This document shows, in pieces, positions 10,138 to 19,589 of a stretch of DNA of 64,000 bases. The notes under the pieces are model-generated. The model saw only the letters and a program-made list of their open reading frames with translations, had not been told where the DNA came from and ran no database searches. The stretch is taken from assembly GCA_965203045.1 (NCBI GenBank), contig OZ241850.1, positions 310,001 through 374,000 of the forward strand, given 5' to 3'. This DNA is from G965203045 sp965203045. Lineage in GTDB: Bacteria; Pseudomonadota; Gammaproteobacteria; PS1; Pseudothioglobaceae. How positions within the stretch are numbered: position 1 is the stretch's first letter; each line of letters begins with the position of its first letter. A program made the translations under genes and the position numbers.

Positions 10138-11067
10138 CTATACATTGGCACTAGCAAGCGATAATAGCTGATAATTATTATTAAAAGCAGATATGTCAAT
10201 AACATTTTTACTGGCTAATTGCACTTGTTTTAGGCTTAATCCTTTAATAATTAACTCAGTTTTAGTTTGAGTAATAGTGAGGGTTTTTTCATTAGCGCCT
10301 AAAGGAGCTTTGAAAATGCGCAAAGTTTGCTTTTTAAGAGTTTTGCCGCTAGCTTTATGTTTTAAGTCTACTAGGGTTTGGGCGATAGGGTAAGGGTTGA
10401 ATGCTCTTATTTGGCGGTCAATTTCACTACTGGTTTTATTCCAGTCTATCCACGCCTGTTGTTTGGTAATTTTTTTGGTATAAGTGATGGTGTTTTTGTC
10501 TTGAGGTTTGGGGACCAAGATTGGTAATTTTACTAGCACCTCAATAATTGTGCTTTGGGCTAGTATTAGGAGTTTATCGCTTAGAGTTTGAGTGGTGTCA
10601 ATAGCAGTGATAGAACAAGTTTTGCTACTTAGAATATCGCCACTGTCCAAACCCTCATCCATCTTGATAGTAGTGATGCCGGTAGTTTTATCACCATTTA
10701 AAATGGCGTATTGAATGGGTGAGGCGCCGCGAAGTTTGGGTAATAACGAAGCGTGGATGTTAATGCTGCCATAGGTGGTGATATTTAAAACTTCTGCTGG
10801 CAAAATTTGACCATAAGCAACTACTATCATTACCTCTGCGCTTAATTTATGGATTTTATTAGCATCGGTAGCAGTGATTTTTTCGGGTTGGAAGATGAGT
10901 AAATTTTGGCTTTTAGCGTATTGCTGGACTGCGCAGGACTTGATAACTTTGCCACGACCATAAGGGCGGTCGGGCCTACAAAAAACACCTACTATATTAT
11001 GATGTTGGTTTAAAGTAGTTAGTATCTCTCTGGCAAACTTAGAGGTGCCGACAAAGACAATATTCAT
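10138..11067 (-). CDS. fmt: Methionyl-tRNA formyltransferase
   Basis: Formylates Met-tRNAfMet for translation initiation, using 10-formyl-tetrahydrofolate. At 309 residues it has the usual length. The N-terminal formyltransferase domain has the catalytic triad in context: NIHASLLPKLRGASPIQ (Asn103, His105) and EGLDSGDIL (Asp141). A C-terminal domain with ITYTKKITKQQAWIDW follows. The ATG overlaps the argH stop by four bases, so the two are probably co-transcribed. No def gene, a frequent partner, is present. Confidence 0.95.
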   Translation of the reverse strand: MNIVFVGTSKFAREILTTLNQHHNIVGVFCRPDRPYGRGKVIKSCAVQQYAKSQNLLIFQPEKITATDANKIHKLSAEVMIVVAYGQILPAEVLNITTYGSINIHASLLPKLRGASPIQYAILNGDKTTGITTIKMDEGLDSGDILSSKTCSITAIDTTQTLSDKLLILAQSTIIEVLVKLPILVPKPQDKNTITYTKKITKQQAWIDWNKTSSEIDRQIRAFNPYPIAQTLVDLKHKASGKTLKKQTLRIFKAPLGANEKTLTITQTKTELIIKGLSLKQVQLASKNVIDISAFNNNYQLLSLASANV

Positions 11068-12464
11068 CTAGCGCTTAGCCCTTTTTCAAAGGCTTTAATA
11101 GCAGCTTTTACTTGGGCTGGGGCGGTGCCTCCTATATGGTTGCGACTGGTGATTGAGCCTTGTAGACTTAATACTGCAAATACATCGTCCTTAATACGTT
11201 TGTCAAACTTTTGCAAGGTTGGAAGCGGCAAGTCGGCAATATCAATTTGGTTGTCAATGCAATAAAGCACTACTCTACCTACTATATGGTGAGCTTGTCT
11301 AAATGGTATGCCTTTTTTAACTAGGTAGTCGGCTAGGTCAGTCGCAGTGGCAAAACCTAGCTTAGCGCTTTGTTTGGTTATATTAGTGTTAACCCTAATC
11401 TCTGGTATCATCGCAGCTAGGATAGAAAGACAGGCAGTTAAAGTATTAACAGCATCAAACAAAGGTTCTTTGTCTTCTTGATTGTCTTTATTATAAGCAA
11501 GTGGCTGTGATTTCATTAATGTTAAAAGAGTGATTAAGCTACCATATACTCTACCAGTTTTGCCACGAATTAATTCGGCTACATCAGGGTTTTTCTTCTG
11601 CGGCATAATAGATGAACCACTACAAAACTCATCAGCAATTTCAATAAAATTAAATTGAACCGAAGACCATAAAATTAACTCCTCACAAAAGCGTGACAAA
11701 TGCATCATCGTTATGCTTGCTACTGAACAAAATTCAATGGCAAAATCTCTATCACTAACCGCATCAACAGAGTTTTTACAAATACCGTCAAAATCCAACA
11801 AACCAGCGCTAAATTCTCTATCAATAGCATAACTAGTCCCAGCTAAAGCAGCAGCGCCCAAAGGAGATATATTAGTGCGCAAGTAGCAGTCTTTAAGTCT
11901 TGCTAAGTCACGGTCAAACATCTCCACATACGCCATTAAATGATGGGCAAAACTTAAAGGCTGAGCAGCTTGTAAATGAGTAAAGCCGGGAATAATGGTA
12001 TTTATATGTCGCTTGGCTAAATTGACAAAACTTAATTGCAGACTTACTAATTTATCAATAATTGCATCAATAGAATCTCTTAAATACAAACGCATATCGG
12101 TGGCAACTTGGTCATTACGAGAGCGTCCAGTGTGTAATTTCCCCCCAACATCTCCGCAAATTTCAATCAAACGCGCCTCAATATTCATATGTATATCTTC
12201 TAACTCAATTTTAGCTTTAAAGTTGTCGCTTTTAATCTCGCCAAGAATTTGCTCTAAACCTTTTGCAATTTGGCTATATTCCACTTTGGTTAACACACCT
12301 ACTTTGGCAAGCATTTGCGCATGAGCGATAGAAGCTAAAATATCGTATTTAGCTAATTGTATATCAAAACTAATAGATGCTCCAAATTGTAGTGCTAATT
12401 CATTATTAGCAATTTTGAAACGACTACCCCAACTTTTATTTATAGGCTTTGATTTATTTGCCAT
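11064..12464 (-). CDS. argH: Argininosuccinate lyase
   Basis: Last step of arginine synthesis: splits argininosuccinate into arginine and fumarate in the cytoplasm. The 466 residues match the family. The fumarase/aspartase superfamily signature GSSIMPQKKNP is near residue 280, and TGRSRNDQVATDMRLYLRD and the TxxxHLQ segment (GFTHLQAAQPL) are intact. The start overlaps the end of the thioredoxin-like gene and the stop overlaps fmt, giving a tight three-gene minus-strand unit. argB lies about 9 kb away on the other strand, so arginine genes are scattered. Confidence 0.96.
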   Translation of the reverse strand: MANKSKPINKSWGSRFKIANNELALQFGASISFDIQLAKYDILASIAHAQMLAKVGVLTKVEYSQIAKGLEQILGEIKSDNFKAKIELEDIHMNIEARLIEICGDVGGKLHTGRSRNDQVATDMRLYLRDSIDAIIDKLVSLQLSFVNLAKRHINTIIPGFTHLQAAQPLSFAHHLMAYVEMFDRDLARLKDCYLRTNISPLGAAALAGTSYAIDREFSAGLLDFDGICKNSVDAVSDRDFAIEFCSVASITMMHLSRFCEELILWSSVQFNFIEIADEFCSGSSIMPQKKNPDVAELIRGKTGRVYGSLITLLTLMKSQPLAYNKDNQEDKEPLFDAVNTLTACLSILAAMIPEIRVNTNITKQSAKLGFATATDLADYLVKKGIPFRQAHHIVGRVVLYCIDNQIDIADLPLPTLQKFDKRIKDDVFAVLSLQGSITSRNHIGGTAPAQVKAAIKAFEKGLSAR

Positions 12465-12918
12465 TTTTTAGATTATTAATAGCAATATCAATAATTTTAT
12501 CTACCTTATTCCAGTAAAATTCCTCGTTCACTATACCTGCTAAACGTGGAGCTATTATATCGCCATCTGCATTAAATATTAACACGGTTGGATAAATGCC
12601 CACTGAATATTTATCATTAAAAACATTATTAGTAGTTAGGTTATGGTTAAAATCATAGAATACACTACTATCAGAAACCTCCCTGACAATAACTTTTTGT
12701 TGGTAATGAAAGAGGTTTGATATAGGAATTAACGTCTGATTTTTAGCTATTTCACAATAAGGGCAACCCTCCTCAGTAAAAACTATTAAAATAGGCATTT
12801 GCTCCCTGCGCACTTGCTGAGCGTCTAATAGCAGATTATCTACCTGTACCAATTGCTCGCAGTAAGCATAAAAAGATAATAATCCCAATAGGATAAATAC
12901 TTTTATTTTTACAATCAT
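12454..12918 (-). CDS. Secreted thioredoxin-fold protein (CPYC)
   Basis: A 154-residue protein with a hydrophobic N-terminal segment of about 20 residues (signal peptide or anchor) and a thioredoxin-like redox motif CPYC at residues 52-55 (FTEEGCPYCEIAK). A conserved-type cis-proline segment, VGIYPTVLIFNADG, follows. It resembles periplasmic thioredoxin-like proteins such as SoxW, which reduce disulfides outside the cytoplasm. The partner is unknown and the sox genes are 6 kb away. It is the first gene of the thioredoxin-argH-fmt unit and starts only 19 bp from the divergent hemC. Confidence 0.75.
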   Translation of the reverse strand: MIVKIKVFILLGLLSFYAYCEQLVQVDNLLLDAQQVRREQMPILIVFTEEGCPYCEIAKNQTLIPISNLFHYQQKVIVREVSDSSVFYDFNHNLTTNNVFNDKYSVGIYPTVLIFNADGDIIAPRLAGIVNEEFYWNKVDKIIDIAINNLKNGK

Positions 12919-12937
12919 GTCAGCATTTTAACACACC

Positions 12938-13855
12938 ATGGATAAAATTACCATTGCCACACGCAAAAGCCCTCTAGCGCTTAAACAAGCGCTATTAGTA
13001 AAAGCTTCGCTGGCAAAACAATACCCAAAACTAATAATAAAATTATTAAAAATTACTACCCAAGGTGATAGAAACTTAAATTCCCCTCTGGCTAATATCG
13101 GTGGCAAGGGTCTATTTATCAAAGAATTAGAAGTAGCAATGCAGCAAGGTTTAGCAGATATGGCCGTTCATTCTGCTAAAGATATGCCTTACAAACTACC
13201 TAATAATTTTGCATTAGGCGCGATTTTAAAACGTGAAAATCCTTATGATGCTTTGATATCTGGTAAGTATAATAGCATTGCTGAATTACCAAAATCAGCT
13301 AAAGTAGGCACTTCCAGCTTGAGGCGACAAGCACAATTATTAGCCCTACGTCCTGATTTAAAATTGCAAGATTTAAGAGGCAATATCAATACTCGTTTAA
13401 AAAAATTAGACCGCGATGACTATGATGTAATTATTTTAGCATGCGCCGGCTTGTTGCGTCTTAATCTAGGTAGCAGAATAAAACAACAACTACCAACTAG
13501 CACAATTCTGCCTGCAGTAGGTCAAGGCGCGCTTGCAATTGAGATTAGGCATGACGATAAGGCGCTAGCCAGTTTAATCAAACCGCTAATTTGTAAAAAC
13601 ACAACCGCTTGTGTATTAGCAGAACGAGCAATGAACGCCCGCTTAGAAGGTAGCTGCAGCGCGCCAATTGCTGGCTTTGCCACTACTAAGAATAATCAAT
13701 TATTCATAAGCGGCCTAGTTGGTAGTATTACTAAAAGAAAAGTAATTAAAGCTAGCACAACAGGTGATATATCAAAAGCACAAAATATCGGCAAACTGCT
13801 AGCAGATAAATTACTTGCAAAAGGGGCTAAACAATTACTAAACTCAAATACTTAA
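12938..13855 (+). CDS. hemC: Porphobilinogen deaminase (hydroxymethylbilane synthase)
   Basis: Polymerises four porphobilinogens into hydroxymethylbilane for heme synthesis. The 305 residues are typical. The dipyrromethane-cofactor cysteine is Cys240 in RLEGSCSAPIAGFA, and the catalytic aspartate is Asp82 in VHSAKDMP. The GTSSLRRQAQLL segment is conserved. The gene stands alone, divergent from the thioredoxin-like gene and convergent with the NDH-2-like gene 7 bp away. No hemD follows. Confidence 0.96.
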   Translation: MDKITIATRKSPLALKQALLVKASLAKQYPKLIIKLLKITTQGDRNLNSPLANIGGKGLFIKELEVAMQQGLADMAVHSAKDMPYKLPNNFALGAILKRENPYDALISGKYNSIAELPKSAKVGTSSLRRQAQLLALRPDLKLQDLRGNINTRLKKLDRDDYDVIILACAGLLRLNLGSRIKQQLPTSTILPAVGQGALAIEIRHDDKALASLIKPLICKNTTACVLAERAMNARLEGSCSAPIAGFATTKNNQLFISGLVGSITKRKVIKASTTGDISKAQNIGKLLADKLLAKGAKQLLNSNT

Positions 13856-13862
13856 ATAGTGC

Positions 13863-15416
13863 TTACTTTGTGTTATCAATTACACTATCAAATCGCTTAA
13901 AGTCTGTTCTCAGTCGTAGAAAATCTTGCCAAGGCAAAGTCATTACAATAGTGTCTTCTAAGGCAATAACATCATCTTCATATTGAACTTGTTGTGTATT
14001 GCTAACAAGATTGTTTTGAGCGCTAAAGGTAGATTTACCAATTTGCACCTTACCTGATATAACTAAGGAAAAACAGTTGATTAACTCATTTTTATCATAA
14101 ATAACCTCACCTTTAGCATAATAGTCATAACGCACTAATTGCTCACTAATTGGCGCTATCTGGACCAAAGTACGAGGAAAGAAATAATCCATCATCCAAT
14201 TAAGAAAAACGCGTAATTTAGTAGTAAATCCCGGCAATTTAACCATATAAATACCACGCCACATAGCCCATGCTAGCACACCTGATTGCACCCAACCTCT
14301 AATTTCAATCACACCTTGATAATTACCTAGCGATGCCATCAAGCCCAGTGGATTAAAATTAAAAACCAACATTGTGCCATCAAACAATTTGGCGCGTAAA
14401 TTTTTAGCTAATATTTTTGCTTCACGCACCGCAAACTGAGCTGTTGGCGGGGCGTATTCACTATTAGATTTATTTGCATTTAATGGAATTAACGCCGCAT
14501 CACCCAAAGCCCAAATATGCTTAAATTGCTTAACTTGCATAAACTCATTAACAATAATGCGATTATTAGTGAGATTAAATGTTTGACTAATAAAATCTAG
14601 GGCAACACTGCCAATGGTGGTAATTATGGTATGGGTGTAAATTTTATGTTTGTTATCTAACTCAACATGGGTTTTGGTGGCTTTGGCAACACCGATGTTA
14701 AGACGAATATCAATAGCGCGCTTTTGTAGTTTCTTATGCGCATAAGCGGCAAGCTTTGGTGTTAATTGGGTCAAAATTCTTTCTTCTTTTTGTAAAATAA
14801 TAAACTTCACCTCACTCAAAGTAATATTGGGATAAAACTTCAATACTTTTTTAACCATATCTTGCAACTCGCCAGCCACTTCTACTCCAGAAAAACCAGC
14901 CCCAATTATTACAAAAGTAAGTACTTGTGCTTTTAATGCTTTATCTTCTGTAACATCAGCAAGTTCTAGGCATTTTAACACCTGATTACGCAAGGCAAAA
15001 GCATCGCCTATATCCTTTAATGTCCAAGTATGACTAGCAAAGCCTGACAAAGTAAGATTGCTAGTTTGACCACAAGCGATAATTAGCTCATCATAATTGA
15101 TACGAATATCTTTTTTATGCCTGCCTTGTAGGACTTCAAGCTGCTTATCTTTAGGGTTGATACGTTTTACCGTTGCCAAACGATGTTTAATATTAGGTAA
15201 TAATAACCTTAATGGAGTTACTGCATCATGAGGGTTAATAATAGCAGAACTAACCTCAGGCAATAGTGGCTGGAAGACAAAATAATTTTTATCACTAATA
15301 AGTTCAATATTAATGCTACTGAGCTGAGCTTTGTTAAATTGTTTTAATATATTTTTGGCAGTGAAAACACCAGCAAAACCACCACCGATAATAATAATTT
15401 TGGTTTTACTGGTCAT
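13863..15416 (-). CDS. NDH-2-like NAD(P)H:quinone oxidoreductase with C-terminal cNMP-binding-like domain
   Basis: FAD-dependent pyridine nucleotide-disulfide oxidoreductase family, 517 residues. The FAD Rossmann motif IIIIGGGFAGVFTAKN is at the N-terminus, a second nucleotide-binding motif FVIIGAGFSGVEVAGEL lies mid-protein, and an FAD-contacting segment (HIWALGDAALIP) follows. This is the plan of type II NADH dehydrogenases, which pass electrons to quinone without pumping. The last 85 or so residues (YYAKGEVIYDKNELINCF then SLVISGKVQI) look like a degenerate cyclic-nucleotide-binding beta-barrel fused to the enzyme. The stop of coaD overlaps this gene's start. A sulfide:quinone reductase is a less likely alternative. 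Confidence 0.75.
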   Translation of the reverse strand: MTSKTKIIIIGGGFAGVFTAKNILKQFNKAQLSSINIELISDKNYFVFQPLLPEVSSAIINPHDAVTPLRLLLPNIKHRLATVKRINPKDKQLEVLQGRHKKDIRINYDELIIACGQTSNLTLSGFASHTWTLKDIGDAFALRNQVLKCLELADVTEDKALKAQVLTFVIIGAGFSGVEVAGELQDMVKKVLKFYPNITLSEVKFIILQKEERILTQLTPKLAAYAHKKLQKRAIDIRLNIGVAKATKTHVELDNKHKIYTHTIITTIGSVALDFISQTFNLTNNRIIVNEFMQVKQFKHIWALGDAALIPLNANKSNSEYAPPTAQFAVREAKILAKNLRAKLFDGTMLVFNFNPLGLMASLGNYQGVIEIRGWVQSGVLAWAMWRGIYMVKLPGFTTKLRVFLNWMMDYFFPRTLVQIAPISEQLVRYDYYAKGEVIYDKNELINCFSLVISGKVQIGKSTFSAQNNLVSNTQQVQYEDDVIALEDTIVMTLPWQDFLRLRTDFKRFDSVIDNTK

Positions 15417-15886
15417 AATTTTTTAATAGCCCTACAAATATTATCAGGCACAAAACTACTAATATCACCTTTTAATTGGGCAATCTCACGCACTAAACTA
15501 GAAGATATATTAGCGTATTGTTCAGCAGGGGTGATAAATAGAGTCTCAATTTTAGGGCTTAATTTTTTATTCATTCCCGCTAATTGGAATTCATAATCAA
15601 AATCAGAAACAGCGCGCAACCCACGAATAATAATGCGCGCCTGCTGACTTTTGGCAAAATCAACCAAAAGATTATTAAAAATCATTACCTCAACATTACT
15701 AAATGCTAAAAGACTCTCTCTAACTAGTAATAGTCGTTGTTGAATCGGAATAAACGCAGGCTTTTTAAGGTTTTGACTAATGGCAATAATCACCCTGTCA
15801 AACAAAGAACTAGTGCGACTAATAACATCAATATGCCCATTAGTCATCGGGTCAAATGAACCCGGATAAATTGCTATTTGTGTCAT
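15413..15886 (-). CDS. coaD: Phosphopantetheine adenylyltransferase
   Basis: Adenylylates 4'-phosphopantetheine in coenzyme A synthesis. The start is set at the ATG giving MTQIAIYPGSFDPMTNGHID; a further upstream ATG would add eight unconserved residues. The resulting 157 residues are normal. The nucleotidyltransferase motif TNGH and the SSSLVREIA signature are present. It overlaps the end of rsmD by about 35 bases and the start of the NDH-2-like gene by four. The rsmD-coaD pairing is widespread in proteobacteria. Confidence 0.95.
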   Translation of the reverse strand: MTQIAIYPGSFDPMTNGHIDVISRTSSLFDRVIIAISQNLKKPAFIPIQQRLLLVRESLLAFSNVEVMIFNNLLVDFAKSQQARIIIRGLRAVSDFDYEFQLAGMNKKLSPKIETLFITPAEQYANISSSLVREIAQLKGDISSFVPDNICRAIKKL

Positions 15887-16436
15887 AGTGTAGTAGATGA
15901 TAGTAAACATCGGCTGCTTTTTTTGCTTTTTGCAAACTCAGCGCCTGTGGTAATTGCGTATTGTTTAATGCTTGGCTAGCCTCCAGATAAATTTTACTAC
16001 CAGATTGCAAAATATTAGCACTAATTACTTGTTTTAATAATTTTACGGCATCAAAATCACTAAATGGCGGGTCCAAAAACACAATATCAAACTTATGCTT
16101 ATATTTTTGCAGATATTTGTCAGCATCAATACAAATGATATTAACACTATTATTTTTATTACGACTTAATTTTTGGTATTGCTTATTAAGTTGGGTATAA
16201 ATTTTGGGGTTATTGTCAATCAAAGTAGCCTTACTTGCCCCGCGCGATAAAGATTCAAACGCTAAAACACCGCTACCTGCAAACAAATCCAAAACACAAG
16301 CCCCGACAATATCCAAAGCCAACCAATTAAATAAAGTCTCACGCACACGATTAGGCGTTGGTCTAAGCCCTGGTTCATCTAAAAATTCCACTACTAAAGA
16401 CCGCCATTTACCGCCAATAATTGAGATCTTATTCAT
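15852..16436 (-). CDS. rsmD: 16S rRNA (guanine966-N2)-methyltransferase
   Basis: Methylates G966 of 16S rRNA. The 194 residues carry the SAM-binding motif VLDLFAGSGVLAFESLSRGA, the catalytic DPPF motif (VFLDPPFSDFD) and the family signature GLRPTPNRVRETLFNWL. Its 3' end overlaps coaD, consistent with co-transcription. Confidence 0.93.
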   Translation of the reverse strand: MNKISIIGGKWRSLVVEFLDEPGLRPTPNRVRETLFNWLALDIVGACVLDLFAGSGVLAFESLSRGASKATLIDNNPKIYTQLNKQYQKLSRNKNNSVNIICIDADKYLQKYKHKFDIVFLDPPFSDFDAVKLLKQVISANILQSGSKIYLEASQALNNTQLPQALSLQKAKKAADVYYHLLHYDTNSNLSGFI

Positions 16437-16475
16437 CTTACTGACAATATAACTTATTGATTTTGTGCTAATAAC

Positions 16476-17000
16476 TTATTTTTTAAAATTATCAACACTA
16501 ACAATAATCTCTGCTTTTGCAGCATCAACGCCGTGCCAACCATCAACCTTAACCCATTTGCCAACTTCTAAACTTTTGTAATGAGTAAAAAAATGCTCAA
16601 TTTGGTCTTTTAATAACTGACTTACCTGATTAATATCTTTTATGTGGCGGTATTCGGTGGATAGTTTATCACAAGGAACAGCAATAATTTTAGAGTCCTC
16701 ACCAGCTTCATCACTCATTTTTAATATACCCACCGGACGACATTTAATGGCACAATTATGCACCAGAGGATAAGGAGTGATAACTAGGGCATCTGCTGGG
16801 TCACCATCATTGGATAAAGTATTAGGAATAAAGCCATAATTACAGGGATAAAACATTGGTGCTGAAATAAAGCGGTCTACAAATAAGGCATTAGTCTTTC
16901 TATCCACTTCATATTTAACTGGCGGACTATTGGCGGGAATTTCAATCACAACATTAATTTCATCTGGCACATTACCCGCAGAAATATTCAGTTTAGACAT
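16476..17000 (-). CDS. ppa: Inorganic pyrophosphatase (family I)
   Basis: Hydrolyses pyrophosphate to phosphate, driving biosynthetic reactions. The 174 residues match bacterial soluble PPases. The active-site signature DGDPADALV and the PCNYGFIPNTL segment, which supply metal and substrate ligands, are present. It is transcribed alone, divergent from trpE across 170 bp. Confidence 0.96.
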   Translation of the reverse strand: MSKLNISAGNVPDEINVVIEIPANSPPVKYEVDRKTNALFVDRFISAPMFYPCNYGFIPNTLSNDGDPADALVITPYPLVHNCAIKCRPVGILKMSDEAGEDSKIIAVPCDKLSTEYRHIKDINQVSQLLKDQIEHFFTHYKSLEVGKWVKVDGWHGVDAAKAEIIVSVDNFKK

Positions 17001-17099
17001 AGCTTAAAATCTAGTTAAAGCTGGGTATTATACTGTTTTTAATATTAAAAATTGTATTAACCTTACTTTTTTAGATATCAAATTTGTCAATTTATAACT

Positions 17100-17128
17100 T
17101 TGCAATTCTTTTTAAAAATACATAATAT
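17100..17128 (+). promoter_or_regulatory. Possible sigma70 promoter for trpE
   Basis: A -35-like TTGCAA at 17100-17105 and a -10-like TAATAT at 17123-17128 are separated by 17 bases, 42 bases before the trpE ATG. In such AT-rich DNA similar matches are common. No Trp-rich leader peptide was noticed. Confidence 0.35.
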
Positions 17129-17170
17129 AAAATGGTCTATACTTTTTCAAAACGCTAGCCCTACCATATT

Positions 17171-18631
17171 ATGAGTGTAGAACAATCATTAATTAAACAA
17201 GGTTATAACTATTTAACTATTTATAAAGAGGTTATTGCTGATACTTTAACACCGCTTGGCACATATCTAAATCTAGGCAATAAAAAATGGACTTATTTTT
17301 TTGAGTCAGTAGAAGAAGGTAATCGTTGGGGACGCTATTCTATTGTTGGTCTAACAGCAAAAAAAGTTATTAAAGTTTTTGCTAATAATGTCCATATTTA
17401 TCAAGATAATAACTGTATTGAAAAAATATCAGTAGTTAATCCCCTAGATTGGATAAAAGAGTTTAAATCACAATACAAAGTTCCTAAAAATAAAGACTTG
17501 CCAGATTTTTATGGTGGCTTGGTGGGATATTTTGGTTATGAAACCATTTGTTATATTGAACCTAGACTAGCCAATATTACTAAAAAGCGTGATGAATTAG
17601 GCTTACCGGATATTTTATTAATGCTTGCTGAGGAGATTATTGTGTTTGATAATCTCACCGACAAAGCCTTTTTAATCACCCATATTGACTTACACAGCCA
17701 AACCGTAGCACAAGGCAAAGAACGTTTAGAACAAATTTATCAGCAATTACAACAAACAGCCGCTCCGACCAAATCAAAGGGCAAAGTTGGGAGCTGTGTT
17801 TCCGGTTTTGGAGAACAAAAATATCAAGCAGCGGTTAGAAAAATCAAAAAATATATCACAAGTGGTGATGTAATGCAGGTGGTGCCGTCACAACGGTTAA
17901 AATGCGACTTTAGTTTACCGGCTATTAATTTATACAGAGCACTGCGCAAAATTAATCCATCCCCTTATTTGTACTTCTTACAACTAGATGAGTTTGCCAT
18001 TATAGGTTCATCACCAGAAATTTTAGTCCGCATTGAGCAAGATAATAACAAAACAACAGCTACACTACGCCCGCTAGCAGGCACTAGAAAACGTGGCGCC
18101 ACCAGTGCCGAAGATAAATTATTAGCCAAAGAATTGCTTGCTGATGAAAAGGAGATTGCTGAACATTTAATGTTGATTGATTTAGGTAGGAACGACTTGG
18201 GACGCATCGCTAAGATAGGCAGTGTGCAGGTAACTGAAAAAATGGCAATTGAGTATTACTCCCATGTAATGCATATTGTCTCTAATGTGCGCTCTGAATT
18301 AAAAGACGACCTCTGCGCTATAGATGTGTTAAAAGCGACTTTCCCAGCTGGGACTTTAAGCGGGGCTCCTAAAATTCGCGCTATGGAGATTATAGATGAA
18401 GTAGAACCAGTTAAACGCGGAGTGTATTCTGGCGCTGTAGGTTATTTATCATGGCAAGATGGAATGGATTTAGCAATTGCGATTCGCACCGCTATTGTGA
18501 AAAATAAACAACTATATATCCAATCTGGAGCTGGTATAGTTTATGATTCTAATCCCAAATTGGAATGGGAAGAAACTATGCATAAAGCACAAGCTTTAAT
18601 ACAAGCGGCTAGACTGGCAAAGCAATATTAG
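17171..18631 (+). CDS. trpE: Anthranilate synthase component I
   Basis: Converts chorismate to anthranilate using ammonia from a TrpG partner, the first step of tryptophan synthesis. The 486 residues include the feedback-site region FFESVEEGNRWGRYSIVG at the N-terminus and the chorismate-binding signature PAGTLSGAPKIRAMEIIDE near residue 400. The ES pair of the usual LLES tryptophan-binding motif is kept. trpG and trpD are not adjacent; sox genes follow instead. Confidence 0.95.
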   Translation: MSVEQSLIKQGYNYLTIYKEVIADTLTPLGTYLNLGNKKWTYFFESVEEGNRWGRYSIVGLTAKKVIKVFANNVHIYQDNNCIEKISVVNPLDWIKEFKSQYKVPKNKDLPDFYGGLVGYFGYETICYIEPRLANITKKRDELGLPDILLMLAEEIIVFDNLTDKAFLITHIDLHSQTVAQGKERLEQIYQQLQQTAAPTKSKGKVGSCVSGFGEQKYQAAVRKIKKYITSGDVMQVVPSQRLKCDFSLPAINLYRALRKINPSPYLYFLQLDEFAIIGSSPEILVRIEQDNNKTTATLRPLAGTRKRGATSAEDKLLAKELLADEKEIAEHLMLIDLGRNDLGRIAKIGSVQVTEKMAIEYYSHVMHIVSNVRSELKDDLCAIDVLKATFPAGTLSGAPKIRAMEIIDEVEPVKRGVYSGAVGYLSWQDGMDLAIAIRTAIVKNKQLYIQSGAGIVYDSNPKLEWEETMHKAQALIQAARLAKQY

Positions 18632-18735
18632 TATATTATTATATTTAAATATATTTGCTTTTTGTCTATTTTGTTGTATCATCATATCAAACAGTGACGT
18701 TCCAATTGTTTTTCATTAATTATAAAGGAGAAAAT

Positions 18736-19095
18736 ATGAAGTGTTTTTTTACAAAAACAAATTTAATATCTGCTTCAGTTGCTCTTAGTGCCGTGCTTAG
18801 CCTACCTGTTTATAGTTTAGACGGAGAGAAAATAGCTTTTGATCGTAAAAAAGGCAATTGTGTTTCTTGCCACGCAATGCCAACAGCTGACCCTAAAAAA
18901 GCAACACTGCCGGGCAATATGGCGCCGCCATTAGTTGCGATGAAATCAAGATACCCTAAAAAATCAGACCTAAGAGCGCAAATCCATGATTCAACAATTA
19001 TTAATCCGTATAGCATTATGCCTCCATTTGGTCGCCATGAAGTATTAAGTAGCGGAGAAGTTGATGCTGTTACTGACTATATTTACACGCTATAA
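18736..19095 (+). CDS. soxX: Sulfur-oxidation c-type cytochrome SoxX
   Basis: Small subunit of the SoxAX cytochrome, which attaches thiosulfate to the SoxY carrier cysteine in the periplasm. The start is the ATG at 18736, preceded by AAAGGAG at a good distance; this gives 119 residues with a Sec signal peptide. A single heme c site CVSCH is at residues 42-46, and the likely distal ligand is Met95 in SIMPPFG. First gene of soxX-Y-Z-A-K, with 17-33 bp gaps and clear ribosome binding sites. Confidence 0.9.
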   Translation: MKCFFTKTNLISASVALSAVLSLPVYSLDGEKIAFDRKKGNCVSCHAMPTADPKKATLPGNMAPPLVAMKSRYPKKSDLRAQIHDSTIINPYSIMPPFGRHEVLSSGEVDAVTDYIYTL

Positions 19096-19112
19096 TTTTT
19101 AAGGAGAGTTTT

Positions 19113-19556
19113 ATGAATAGAAGATTATTTTTAAAAAGTGCTTTAACAACCAGTGCAGCTTTAACTGCTGTTAGTGCTGGATTGTTAACACCAACAATGG
19201 TTTTTTCTGCTACACCACAATTTAAAAGAGCTAGTGATGAGATAACAAAAGCTATGGTAGGGGCCACTCAAGGTGCATTTGGTTTCAAAGCACCTAAAAT
19301 TGCAGAAAATGGCGCAGTAGTGCCACTGGAAGTGAATGCTAGCAAACTTAGTAATGTTGACCAAATAGCTATTTATGCTAAAAATAATGCAACACCGCTG
19401 GCAGCTTCTTTTAATTTAGCAGGCGCAGTCGGTTTTGTATCCACTCGCATCAAAATGGCTAAAAGTTCGCCAGTGACAGCTGTTGTAATTGCCAACGGTA
19501 GTGCTAGCAAAATTACCAAAGACGTTAAAGTAACCGTTGGTGGTTGTGGCGGTTAA
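19113..19556 (+). CDS. soxY: Thiosulfate oxidation carrier protein SoxY
   Basis: Carries pathway intermediates on a C-terminal cysteine. The protein ends VTVGGCGG, the SoxY swinging-arm motif. The N-terminus MNRRLFLKSAL is a twin-arginine (Tat) signal, as usual for SoxY, which is exported folded with SoxZ. It has 147 residues. AAGGAGAG lies just upstream of the start. Confidence 0.95.
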   Translation: MNRRLFLKSALTTSAALTAVSAGLLTPTMVFSATPQFKRASDEITKAMVGATQGAFGFKAPKIAENGAVVPLEVNASKLSNVDQIAIYAKNNATPLAASFNLAGAVGFVSTRIKMAKSSPVTAVVIANGSASKITKDVKVTVGGCGG

Positions 19557-19589
19557 ATATTTATATAAATTTATAATAGGAGTTTGAAT

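Noticed and set aside
11995..12324. Plus-strand frame of 109 codons inside argH
   Set aside because: Lies wholly antisense to a well-conserved argH and shows no family pattern.
17001..17170. trp leader attenuator before trpE
   Set aside because: No leader peptide with tandem Trp codons and no GC-rich alternating hairpins were seen.
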